From: Bacteroidales bacterium
GTDB lineage: Bacteria; Bacteroidota; Bacteroidia; Bacteroidales; Muribaculaceae
DNA: 48,093 nt
Direction of reading: 5' to 3'
NCBI GenBank assembly: GCA_020859755.1
Contig: JAJBVP010000255.1
Span: 1-48,093 of the forward strand
Below are positions 27,174-36,791 of this stretch, piece by piece. Both the position numbers and the translations under genes were made by a program. A model generated the notes under the pieces. That model saw nothing but the letters and a program-made list of their open reading frames with translations. It did not search any database and was not told where the DNA came from. Every line of letters starts with the position of its first letter. Position 1 is the stretch's first letter.

Positions 27174-30100
27174 ATGCAACGACAACACAACCAATCATTA
27201 CCGCGACGCTTGACGCTCTTATTGCTGGGGATTCTCGTCCCTGTGCTCGGCTGGAGCGCGACCATCAAGGGCACAATCATCGATGAAACAGGGGAGCCCC
27301 TCACAGGCGCAACCGTGCTTGAGAAAGGCACCTCCAACGCCATCGCCACCGACATCGACGGCCACTTCACCTTGACCACCAACAGCGCCACCCCCACGCT
27401 TCTGATCAACTTCATTGGCTATGAGCCAGTAACCATCAAGGCAAAAGCTGGCACGCCTGTCAACGTCACCATGAAACCATCCTCCACAATGCTCGACGAC
27501 GTGGTGGTGGTAGCCTACGGCACTCAGAAAAAGGTGTCGGTGACAGGTGCTATCGCATCAGTGGACAACGCTGAAATCAAAAAATCTTCGGCACCCAACC
27601 TCTCAGCCGCTCTCGCCGGCAAGCTTCCGGGATTGACCACCATCCAAACCAACGGTGCCCCCGGCAAGGATGAAGTGAATATGTACCTGCGCGGCGCGGC
27701 CACCTACAACGACACCAACCCTCTGATTCTCGTCGACGGCGTGCCCCGCGAGTCGATTCGCGACATCGACCCCAATGAGATCCAGTCGATATCGGTGCTG
27801 AAGGACGCGTCGGCCACTGCCGTGTTCGGCGTGCGCGGCGCTAACGGTGTCATCCTTATCACCACGCGTCGCGGCGAGCAGGGCAAGGCGCAGGTGAGCG
27901 GATTGGTACAGTACAGCCAACAGTCATTTGCCCGCAAGCCTTACCGCCGCGATTCCTGGGACTACGCCCGATTGTTGAACGAGTCGCGCGCCAACGAGGG
28001 GATGCCCGCCGCGTTCTCCGACGACGAGCTTGCCCTGTTTGACGCTTGGAAAACCGGTGGCCCCACCAACGCCAGTGATGCCTATTGGTACCCCAACACC
28101 AACTGGAGCGACATCCTCTTCAAAGATCACTCCTCGATGGTTCAAGCCAACGCCAACGTGAGCGGTGGCACCGACAAGGTGCAATATTTCGTTAACGCCG
28201 GCTACGTCTACCAAGGCGGTATGTACAACTGTGAATCCAAAGAACAACTTGGCTACAACCCGCAAGCCCAGATGAACCGCTACAACCTTCGATCCAATAT
28301 CGACTACAAATTCTCGCAATGGGTAAAGGCCTCGCTCGACCTCTCCAGCTTTATCGAAAAGGTCAACGGCACCAACCGCGAGGAGGCCTCCATGTGGGCA
28401 GATGCCATCACGGCACGTCCCACCACTCCAGGACCGTTGACCATCGCCGGAGTGCAGGTGCGCTCGGGTGGCACAGGTGACGACGGCAGCGTGTTGACCC
28501 ACGACGTGGTCCCTGGGCAAGTGATCCAGGATCCCGCACAGTCGCTCCAGCCAGCCTACGGACTTATGAACCGCGCCGGTTACAACCTGGCCACTCGCTC
28601 GGGCATCAACGCCATCGGCACGTTGACAATCGACCTGGGGTTCCTTACACAGGGCTTGAGCATCAAGGGGCTTGTGAGCTACCAAAGTCGCAGCAGCTCC
28701 AACTCCTGGGCTACCAAGAATTTCGTGATATACCAATATGAACGCAACCCCTCGGGCCTCGACTTCCCGATTTACACCTTCGACGGCTCGGATGAGCGCG
28801 ACGACGCCCTGGGCCTGGGCCGCTCCGTCACCTCCAACTGGTTCCTCAACCTGCAAGCACAGGTGAATTACAACCGCACGTTCAACAAGGTGCACAACGT
28901 CACCGCCATGCTCCTCTTCCAGCGCGACAAGCGAGAGGGCGACTCGGGCGACATTCCCTACAACATGATCGGTACATCGGCTCGTTTCACCTATAATTAC
29001 GACTCGCGCTATCTGGCCGAGGTCGACATGGGCTACAACGGCACCGAGCAGTTTGCCCCCAAGCACCGTTTTGGCTTCTTCCCCGCATTCTCCCTTGGCT
29101 GGGTGCTCAGCAACGAGCCTTACATCAACCCCTACACCCGCGACTGGCTCGACATGTTGAAGCTGCGCGCATCCATCGGTAAGGTGGGTAATGACGGCTT
29201 GGGTTCCACCCGATTCCTGTACCTCGACAATGTCAACTATTATCAGTCGGCCACCGTAAGCTTCGGCGTGCCGTCCCTGGGCAACGCCTACAAGATCTCG
29301 GAGGTGATGCTCGGCAACCCCGACATCCATTGGGAGACGGCCTGGAAATACAACTACGGTGTCGACCTCACCCTCTTCCGCAACCTCCATATGGCATTCG
29401 ACTACTTCATCGAGAACCGCTCCGACATCCTCATCGCCCGCAACACCGTGCCGATGATTTCAGGTATGTCATCGTCGCTTCTCCCCCGTGTCAACAAAGG
29501 CGAGATCCGCAACAAAGGCTATGAGTTGACCGGCTCCTACTATTTCCCCGTGAACAAGGATTTCAACTTCACCGTCAACGGCTCAGTGGCCTACAACACC
29601 AATAAAGTGAAAGAAGCCGATGAGTCAATACTCGCCGAGGATTACGCCTACCGTTACCGCTCTACGGGCTTTATGCTCGGCCAGTGCTGGGGATACGTTA
29701 TCGACCACACGGTCGACCCGGCCACCGGTCGCGACGGCTCAGGCTTCTTCAACTCGGAGGAGGACATCGCCCTGCGCGGACTCAAATACGAGATCGAGGG
29801 AGGCTCCCCGCTCCCTGGCGATTTCATCTACAAGGATCTCAACGGCGACGGTGTGATCAACGACCGCGACCAAGCTCCTATCGGCTATTCCTCCCTACTG
29901 CCCAAATACACCTACTCGTTTGGCGCAACGGTTAACGCCTACGGGTTTGATTTCTCGATCATGTTCCAAGGCGTGAGCAAATACTCCAAGTACTACTCGG
30001 GTTGGGGAATCTTCGAGGAAAACGGCTCGAAATATTTCAACGACTTCCTCGACGAGCGCTGGAGTGCCGAGCGTTACGCCGCCGGCGAGAAAATCACCGC

Positions 30101-30380
30101 GCCGCGACTCACCAACACCGCCTCGCCCTCCCATGTGGCCAACTCCTATTATATCATGGACGCTTCCTACCTGCGCTTGAAGAATATCACCCTGGGATAC
30201 ACCATCCCCTCCAAGATCACCCGTAAGCTGCGCATGTCGGAAATACGCTTCTACGTGTCGGCCGAAAACCTTTACACGTGGCAACACCTGCGCACCAAGT
30301 CGTTCGACCCCGAGCAATCGTCGCTTCTCGACTACCCTTTGCTCAAAACCTACACCTGTGGACTTAACATCAACTTCTAA
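27174..30380 (+). CDS. SusC/RagA-like TonB-dependent outer-membrane transporter
   Basis: IKGTIIDETGEPLTGATVLEKGT (carboxypeptidase-regulatory-like domain), plug LVDGVPRESIRDIDPNEIQSISVLKDASATAVFGVRGANGVILITT, C-terminal barrel. Confidence 0.98.
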   Translation: MQRQHNQSLPRRLTLLLLGILVPVLGWSATIKGTIIDETGEPLTGATVLEKGTSNAIATDIDGHFTLTTNSATPTLLINFIGYEPVTIKAKAGTPVNVTMKPSSTMLDDVVVVAYGTQKKVSVTGAIASVDNAEIKKSSAPNLSAALAGKLPGLTTIQTNGAPGKDEVNMYLRGAATYNDTNPLILVDGVPRESIRDIDPNEIQSISVLKDASATAVFGVRGANGVILITTRRGEQGKAQVSGLVQYSQQSFARKPYRRDSWDYARLLNESRANEGMPAAFSDDELALFDAWKTGGPTNASDAYWYPNTNWSDILFKDHSSMVQANANVSGGTDKVQYFVNAGYVYQGGMYNCESKEQLGYNPQAQMNRYNLRSNIDYKFSQWVKASLDLSSFIEKVNGTNREEASMWADAITARPTTPGPLTIAGVQVRSGGTGDDGSVLTHDVVPGQVIQDPAQSLQPAYGLMNRAGYNLATRSGINAIGTLTIDLGFLTQGLSIKGLVSYQSRSSSNSWATKNFVIYQYERNPSGLDFPIYTFDGSDERDDALGLGRSVTSNWFLNLQAQVNYNRTFNKVHNVTAMLLFQRDKREGDSGDIPYNMIGTSARFTYNYDSRYLAEVDMGYNGTEQFAPKHRFGFFPAFSLGWVLSNEPYINPYTRDWLDMLKLRASIGKVGNDGLGSTRFLYLDNVNYYQSATVSFGVPSLGNAYKISEVMLGNPDIHWETAWKYNYGVDLTLFRNLHMAFDYFIENRSDILIARNTVPMISGMSSSLLPRVNKGEIRNKGYELTGSYYFPVNKDFNFTVNGSVAYNTNKVKEADESILAEDYAYRYRSTGFMLGQCWGYVIDHTVDPATGRDGSGFFNSEEDIALRGLKYEIEGGSPLPGDFIYKDLNGDGVINDRDQAPIGYSSLLPKYTYSFGATVNAYGFDFSIMFQGVSKYSKYYSGWGIFEENGSKYFNDFLDERWSAERYAAGEKITAPRLTNTASPSHVANSYYIMDASYLRLKNITLGYTIPSKITRKLRMSEIRFYVSAENLYTWQHLRTKSFDPEQSSLLDYPLLKTYTCGLNINF

Positions 30381-30384
30381 TCCC

Positions 30385-32184
30385 ATGATTACCCGTATAT
30401 TACATAAACAATTGTCACTTTGGGCCTGCTTGGGCTTGATTGCACTCGCCTCATGTAGCGACGACCTCGACATCACTCCCGACGGTCGATTGACCTTGGA
30501 CGAGGTGTTTGCCAACGCCGACTATACCGAGGCTTACCTCTCGGGGGCCTACGCCGCAATGCCCAAGAAAATGCACATGTACTACTGGATGGAGAACCTC
30601 CCCACCTCGCTTAGCGACGAATCGTGGTCCAACGAGGATACCGAGGGCCATGGCGCCATCATGGCCTATCGTGGCCAAGGTTCATCGGCCGTCGGTGGTA
30701 ACATCTTCGACATGAACGACCGCGAGGACGCCTTCGACACCCACTACTGGACGCGCTACTGGTCGTCAATTCGCTCATGCAACGTGTTCATCGAGCGTAT
30801 CCCTACAGCAGTGGTGCGCTCCGAGGACGTGCGCAAGCGCCTCGAGGGAGAGTGCCGCACCCTGCGAGCATTCTACTACCTGCAGATGGTGAAATGGTTT
30901 GGCGACCTCCCCATCATCGACTACGTTGTGAGCGTCGACGCGACATTTGAGAACGCCCGCAAGCAGCCCGCCGTCGACGTGCTGAAATGGATCGTCCAAG
31001 AGTGTCAAGATATAATGACCTACGACAACCTCCCCTGGCGATTGAGTAGCGGTAACGAGACGCGACGCATGTCCAAGGCCGTGGCCGCGGCTATCGCCTC
31101 CGAGGCCTCGCTATTCGCTGCCTCAACGCTCTACAACAACGGTGAAAACCTGTGGGAATGGGCCTATCAGGTGAATATGGACGCCCTGAGCAAACTCCGT
31201 TCCAACGGATACGAGCTTTACACCCAGATGCAAACCGACAACTACAACTCGGCTTACGGCGAGTATTTCGCCCAGGACGAATCGCTGGGCACATCCCCGG
31301 CCGACCGCGAGACCATCCTCTATAATCCCAACGTCAACCACCAGCAATGGTACGTCAACGGCACGCCCTTGCAGGATTGCTACTCGGCCTCCAACGTCCC
31401 CTCGCAAGAGCTGGTCGACTCCTACGACATGCTCGCCACCGGCAAGCCCGTGCTCGACCTGGAGAACCCCTACCTCGACACCGATCACCTCGAGCCCAAC
31501 TACACCAGCGACTCGGGCTACAACGCCAAGAGGCCTTACGATGGTCGCGACCCGCGTTTCGACGCCACGATAATCCACAACAAGTCGATAATCTACATCG
31601 GCACGGAGCGTGCTGAGGTGCGCACTGAGGAGGGCGGCAACTGCGAGGTGCGTTCCCAATCTCGCACCTATACCCGCACGGGCTACTACTTCCGCAAGTA
31701 CCACCATTACAATTCCTACGCTTCGGGCAATCAACCCGACGGTCACTGGAAATTCTATCGCCTGGGAGTGGTGATTCTCAACGCCGCCGAAGCCGCCGCC
31801 GAGTCGGGGCATATCGGTGAAGCTATGGAGCTTGTCAACGAGATACGCCACCGCGCCGGTTTCGACCCTTCGGTCGATGTCACGGCCTCGGGGATTGACG
31901 ACGCCCGCCTCAAGGTGCGCCACGAGCGACGTATTGAAATGGCATTCGAGGAGCATCGCTTCTTCGACTGTCGCCGCTGGACCACCAACACCGAGGATAT
32001 CGAATGCGAGAAGGTGTGCACCGGAATGCTTATCCAGAGCGGCTTCTCCACCAAGTACACCCGTTTCGTCGTAGGCACCAAGCAGTCCTCGGCCGCAAAG
32101 TGGCACTTCCTCCCCATTCCTCTCAACGAGGTTTCCACGCTTGAATCACAAACTGGAGTGTCGTGGCAAAACTACGGCTGGTAA
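30385..32184 (+). CDS. SusD/RagB-like nutrient-binding lipoprotein
   Basis: Lipobox ALASCSDD; RTLRAFYYLQMVKWFGDLPII, AVAAAIASEASLFAASTLYN, ERRIEMAFEEHRFFDCRRW; directly follows susC. Confidence 0.97.
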   Translation: MITRILHKQLSLWACLGLIALASCSDDLDITPDGRLTLDEVFANADYTEAYLSGAYAAMPKKMHMYYWMENLPTSLSDESWSNEDTEGHGAIMAYRGQGSSAVGGNIFDMNDREDAFDTHYWTRYWSSIRSCNVFIERIPTAVVRSEDVRKRLEGECRTLRAFYYLQMVKWFGDLPIIDYVVSVDATFENARKQPAVDVLKWIVQECQDIMTYDNLPWRLSSGNETRRMSKAVAAAIASEASLFAASTLYNNGENLWEWAYQVNMDALSKLRSNGYELYTQMQTDNYNSAYGEYFAQDESLGTSPADRETILYNPNVNHQQWYVNGTPLQDCYSASNVPSQELVDSYDMLATGKPVLDLENPYLDTDHLEPNYTSDSGYNAKRPYDGRDPRFDATIIHNKSIIYIGTERAEVRTEEGGNCEVRSQSRTYTRTGYYFRKYHHYNSYASGNQPDGHWKFYRLGVVILNAAEAAAESGHIGEAMELVNEIRHRAGFDPSVDVTASGIDDARLKVRHERRIEMAFEEHRFFDCRRWTTNTEDIECEKVCTGMLIQSGFSTKYTRFVVGTKQSSAAKWHFLPIPLNEVSTLESQTGVSWQNYGW

Positions 32185-32206
32185 ACCCTAAACCCTGATA
32201 CACATT

Positions 32207-34978
32207 ATGAAATATCGACATATAATATTAGCATTGGCCATCGGGGCACCGGCATGGACGCAAGCTCAGGAGCCAGCCGACTCTACCCTCGTGAAGTCGC
32301 ATGCCGTTTACCCCAACGACACCACGACCTATGCCTCAGCCCGCGTAGGCTCGGAAATTATCGACTTGGCACCCTCCACCACGCTCGATGAGGCCGTAAA
32401 GGGGCATCTCGCCGGATTCTATAACAACGGACAAATACGCGGCATGCAATCCCAAAACGGTTCGCCGATCTTGCTTGTGCTCGACGGCGTCCCTTCCACC
32501 ACCTTGTCACTCAGCGACATTGACCCCCGCACGGTGGAAAGCGTTGAAATCCTGAAGGACGCCGCTGCCAAGGCAATTTATGGCCCTCTTGGAGCACAAG
32601 GTGTGATCCTCGTCACCACCAAGAAAGGATTTACAGGCAACACCGTCGTGAAAGTAACCGCCGATTTCGCCTTCCAAAAGCCCACCAAGACGGCCGACAT
32701 GGTCGACGGATACCAATACGCCTCCCTGCGCAACCAAGCTCTCGCCAACGACGGCTTAAGCCCCGCGTTCTCCACCGACCAGCTTTCACTGCTCCAATCG
32801 GGCCAAGGCTATAACAACAATTGGCGCAAGCAATACCTCAACGACTTCCGCACGGCCCAGCGCTACTCAATCTCGCTCAACGGCGGCAACGAGCGCGTGA
32901 AATACTACGTCAACGGCGGATTTGAGCGCGAAACAGGAATGTACGAAACCGATTGGAAAGAGAAATACGACCCCTCGCCTTGGACCAACCGCTTCAACGT
33001 CACCTCCAACCTCGACATCAAGATGTTCCCGTTCCTCTCGGCTTGGATGTACTCCTCGATGCGCATCATCCGCGAAAACGGCTCCGACAGCGACAACAAT
33101 ATAATCAACCTCTGCTACATTACACCCCCCACTACCCCCGGCGGAGTAATTGACGGCAAAATCGTCACCGATGAGAATTTCTCCGACCCCATCTACGGTG
33201 AAATCAACTACTCGGGTGCCCGCGAAACCTCCACGACCAACATCAACGCCAATTTCGGCCTCAACCTCGACCTCAACCAATGGGTTAAAGGCCTGTCGCT
33301 ACAAGGCATCTTGGGGTACAACTCCAAGTATAGCGGCATCCGCAAAGGCGCTTACGACTACACCCGCTACGTGAGCGACGGCGACGGCGGCTGGACTGTG
33401 CTTGGCACTCAGCGAGAAGCCGCCCTCTCATGGTCCAAGACCTCCACCGCTATCTATTTCATGAATTTCCAGGGGCGTATAAAATACCAGCGAAACTTCG
33501 ACAAAAATTACGTGAGCGCCAACGTCACCTATCTCTCCGAGGACAAGCTCAACGGCTCCACCTCCACGGGCTGGTTGCTTCCCTTCTCACGCATCCAGCT
33601 AAGCGGAGAGGTGAAATACGGCTTCGACAACCGTTACTACGTGCAAGTGGCGTTCAACCACGCCGGCAGCGAGCAGTTGCCTAAGGGCAACCAATTCCAC
33701 TTCTCGCCGGCTGGCTCAGTGAGCTGGAATGCACATAATGAATCGTTCCTGCGCCAAGTGACGTGGCTCAACCAGTTGAAGCTGCGTGCCTCGGCCGGCA
33801 TCTTGCAATACGACAATCTGTGGAACTTCCCCTCGCGCTACCTCTACGCCGACGAATACCGCCAGCAGGGAGGAGGGGGTGTCATAGGCTCGCTCTACTC
33901 CTATGCCCACATCTCCGAGGGTTTGTTAGGCAATCCCGCCTTGACTTGGGAAAAAACCTATGAGCAGAATTACGGCATCGACCTGAGGGTGCTCAACTCC
34001 CTGTCACTGTCGGTCGACTACTTCCGCTCCCATCTCAACCGCATGCTGTGCGTCGACAACACCACCCCCACCGCGGGCGGCCACACCACCTCCACTCGCG
34101 CCTACACCAACATCGGCCGTACCCACAACCAGGGTGTCGACATCTCGGCGCGCTACACTGGCGTTATCCCTTCGGCCTCCCACATGACTATCAACGGCTA
34201 CGTTGACCTCGGCTGGAACAAAAACCGCATCGACTACGCGGGCGACCTCGACTACTCGTCCTCGGGTTACGCCTACCCGTCACGCACCTCGGGCTACTCA
34301 ATCGGCCAACAATTCGGTTACCTGATTGACGGTTCCAACGGCTCTATCTTCTACAACTCGCAAGACGAGATCGACAACAGTGGCCTGAAATTCGCTGGCC
34401 GCGAGCCTCGTCCCGGCGACTTGAAATTCAAGGATCTTAACGGCGACGGTGTCATCGACGAGTGCGACAAGGCCCCATTGGACGGCGTGAAAACTATGCC
34501 TTCGTTCAACTACGGATTCGGCGCACAAGTGATATGGCGCGGCTTCGACCTCTATCTCTATTTCCAAGGCGAAACCGGGCGCAGCCACCTCTACACCTGC
34601 GCTGGCGTTTACGAGAATTCCTATCAAGGAGTATATGTCAACGGTATTCACACCCACGCTTGGACAGCCGAACGCTACGCAGCGGGACAAGACATTCGAT
34701 ACCCGGCCTTGACCACCTCCAACTCCTCCTCGCTCGAGGACAACAGCTTCTTCGTGAGCAAAGCCGATTTCATCCGCCTGCGCAACCTCGTTTTGGGCTA
34801 CTCCTTGCCTTCAACCACTGTGCAAAAGTTGAAACTCACCCAGTTGCGTTTCTACTTCGCCGCCGAAAACTTGTTCACATCCACCAATATGAAATTCAAG
34901 TGCTTCGACCCCGAGGCTTCCGCGCTTTCCGATTACCTCTATCGCAGTTTCTCGATTGGTCTTAACCTTAGCTTCTAA
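32207..34978 (+). CDS. Second SusC-like outer-membrane protein, lacking the N-terminal carboxypeptidase-regulatory-like domain
   Basis: Signal peptide, then directly a plug (LLVLDGVPSTTLSLSDIDPRTVESVEILKDAAAKAIYGPLGAQGVILVTTKKG) and barrel; 923 aa versus 1068 aa in the first copy. Confidence 0.95.
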   Translation: MKYRHIILALAIGAPAWTQAQEPADSTLVKSHAVYPNDTTTYASARVGSEIIDLAPSTTLDEAVKGHLAGFYNNGQIRGMQSQNGSPILLVLDGVPSTTLSLSDIDPRTVESVEILKDAAAKAIYGPLGAQGVILVTTKKGFTGNTVVKVTADFAFQKPTKTADMVDGYQYASLRNQALANDGLSPAFSTDQLSLLQSGQGYNNNWRKQYLNDFRTAQRYSISLNGGNERVKYYVNGGFERETGMYETDWKEKYDPSPWTNRFNVTSNLDIKMFPFLSAWMYSSMRIIRENGSDSDNNIINLCYITPPTTPGGVIDGKIVTDENFSDPIYGEINYSGARETSTTNINANFGLNLDLNQWVKGLSLQGILGYNSKYSGIRKGAYDYTRYVSDGDGGWTVLGTQREAALSWSKTSTAIYFMNFQGRIKYQRNFDKNYVSANVTYLSEDKLNGSTSTGWLLPFSRIQLSGEVKYGFDNRYYVQVAFNHAGSEQLPKGNQFHFSPAGSVSWNAHNESFLRQVTWLNQLKLRASAGILQYDNLWNFPSRYLYADEYRQQGGGGVIGSLYSYAHISEGLLGNPALTWEKTYEQNYGIDLRVLNSLSLSVDYFRSHLNRMLCVDNTTPTAGGHTTSTRAYTNIGRTHNQGVDISARYTGVIPSASHMTINGYVDLGWNKNRIDYAGDLDYSSSGYAYPSRTSGYSIGQQFGYLIDGSNGSIFYNSQDEIDNSGLKFAGREPRPGDLKFKDLNGDGVIDECDKAPLDGVKTMPSFNYGFGAQVIWRGFDLYLYFQGETGRSHLYTCAGVYENSYQGVYVNGIHTHAWTAERYAAGQDIRYPALTTSNSSSLEDNSFFVSKADFIRLRNLVLGYSLPSTTVQKLKLTQLRFYFAAENLFTSTNMKFKCFDPEASALSDYLYRSFSIGLNLSF

Positions 34979-34988
34979 CCCCTCCCTT

Positions 34989-36740
34989 ATGAAACGCTAT
35001 AAATCACTCTTATATTTCGCCGCCGGCTTGGCCATGGCCGCATGCACCGAAATCGAGGAATACCCCGACGGACGCCTGTCGTTCGACCAGATTTTCCAAA
35101 ATCAAAAGCTCACCGGCGCCTACATGAACAACTGCTACGAGGGCCTCAACCTCGGTCACGGGCACATCTACGGCTCCCACTCCTTTATCGAGGGTGCCAC
35201 TGACAACGCGGCCGACGTCGACGATGCCAACGGAGGCTCCATCAGCCTGTGGAACCAAGGGGCCGTAACCTCGTTCACCAACCCCCTGGGCACTCCCAAG
35301 CAGTGGAATCTCTACACCTACATCCGTCAGGTCAACACAATGCTCCACTATCTGCCCGACGCCGAGATCCACACCGAGAGCGTGCGCGAGCATTACCGTG
35401 GCGAGTGTTACGCCCTGCGCGCTTATTACTATCTGCAATTGCTGAAAACCTACGGCGCCGTGCCGTTGATGCTCGACAATTACGACACCGAGGTCTCATC
35501 CGACAACACCTACGACTACTCCACCGTCCAAGTAACCACTCCCTGCGACATCGCCCGCCAGGTCATCGCCGATGCGCGCGAGGCGATCGCTTGTGAGCAA
35601 CTGGAATGGCACTCTGGATCAAGCGACAACGACGCTTTCCGTATGTCCAAGGCCATCGCCGCGGCAACTATGTCGGAGGCCGCGCTCTTCGCCGCCTCGC
35701 CACTCAACAACGACGGCACTTTCTCCTGGCAGGATGCCGCCGAGGTGTGCCTCGAGGCTCTCACTGGCTGCACCACCAATGGCTACTCTCTTTACAACAC
35801 CGCTCCCACCCTCGAGGGACTCTTGCAAGCCTACAACGTCTACGATTTCTACTTCTTGGGCGGGTACGATGTGCGTGGAGCCTCCGACCCCGAGACTATC
35901 ATGGGCTACAACGGCCAGTACTCGATTTGGCAGTACCACGGCCTTCCCACCACCACGGGCCAAACCAGCGCCGGCACTTGCCCTTCGCAAGAACTTATCG
36001 ACTGCTACGAGACCATCGATGGGGTAGCTCCCATCTTGGGATATGCCGATGCCGATCATCTCCAACCGATCATTAATCCTGTGGCCACTCTCTATGATCC
36101 CGCCAACCCTTACGCCAATCGCGATCCTCGCTTAATGGCCTGTGTCTACTACAACGGGGCGCCTTTGTCGCCCCAAAGCGAAACCTTGGTGTCGACCGCC
36201 GACGGTGGCAACTGCGCCATCTCGTCGACCAACGTGCGCAACACACGCACCGGCTACTACCTGCGAAAATTCGGCTCGCCCTTGTCGGACCGCTCACTCA
36301 ACTCCGACGGCGCCATCAAGGCTTTTCGCTTGGCCGAGCTTTACCTCAATTACGCTGAATGCGTGCTCGAGGCTTCCACATCCGAGACCGCTCCCCGCGA
36401 GGCCGTCAACGCCGTCAACAAGATTCGCGACCGCGTGGGAATGCCACGCCTGGGTTACGACATGAGCCGCGACGAGTTCCGCAAGCGCTTGCGCAACGAG
36501 CGTCGCGTGGAGCTGGCCTTCGAGGACAATTATTTCTACGACCTGCGCCGCTGGAAAGCCCTCTCAGGCACCGAAACCGTCACCGGAATGCGACCCTTGG
36601 CCGAGGGCGGCTACCAACGCTTCGTGGTATCCCGCAGCAAGGCCACAGCCGACAAATACCTGCGCTTCCCTATCCCCGGCGAGGAGGCTGTGCGCCTGAA
36701 ACAGGCCACCGGCCACGACTGGCAAAATGCTGGATGGTAA
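34989..36740 (+). CDS. Second SusD-like nutrient-binding lipoprotein
   Basis: Lipobox AMAACTEI; CYALRAYYYLQLLKTYGAVPLML, ERRVELAFEDNYFYDLRRWKAL; directly follows the second susC. Confidence 0.97.
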   Translation: MKRYKSLLYFAAGLAMAACTEIEEYPDGRLSFDQIFQNQKLTGAYMNNCYEGLNLGHGHIYGSHSFIEGATDNAADVDDANGGSISLWNQGAVTSFTNPLGTPKQWNLYTYIRQVNTMLHYLPDAEIHTESVREHYRGECYALRAYYYLQLLKTYGAVPLMLDNYDTEVSSDNTYDYSTVQVTTPCDIARQVIADAREAIACEQLEWHSGSSDNDAFRMSKAIAAATMSEAALFAASPLNNDGTFSWQDAAEVCLEALTGCTTNGYSLYNTAPTLEGLLQAYNVYDFYFLGGYDVRGASDPETIMGYNGQYSIWQYHGLPTTTGQTSAGTCPSQELIDCYETIDGVAPILGYADADHLQPIINPVATLYDPANPYANRDPRLMACVYYNGAPLSPQSETLVSTADGGNCAISSTNVRNTRTGYYLRKFGSPLSDRSLNSDGAIKAFRLAELYLNYAECVLEASTSETAPREAVNAVNKIRDRVGMPRLGYDMSRDEFRKRLRNERRVELAFEDNYFYDLRRWKALSGTETVTGMRPLAEGGYQRFVVSRSKATADKYLRFPIPGEEAVRLKQATGHDWQNAGW

Positions 36741-36769
36741 ATTTATTTCTGAGTTACGAAAATTATACA

Positions 36770-36778
36770 TACATTTGC
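36770..36778 (+). promoter_or_regulatory. -7 box (TACATTTGC) upstream of the GH99-like gene
   Basis: TAnnTTTG consensus, 13 nt before the ATG at 36792. Confidence 0.5.
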
Positions 36779-36791
36779 AATACCTTTAACC

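Noticed and set aside
27924-29390. 488-aa minus-strand ORF antisense to the first susC
   Set aside because: Lies wholly inside a confident SusC coding region; the translation is V/G/H-rich without recognisable domains, as expected for shadow ORFs in codon-biased genes.
31123-32106. 327-aa antisense ORF in susD
   Set aside because: Shadow ORF opposite a confident SusD gene.
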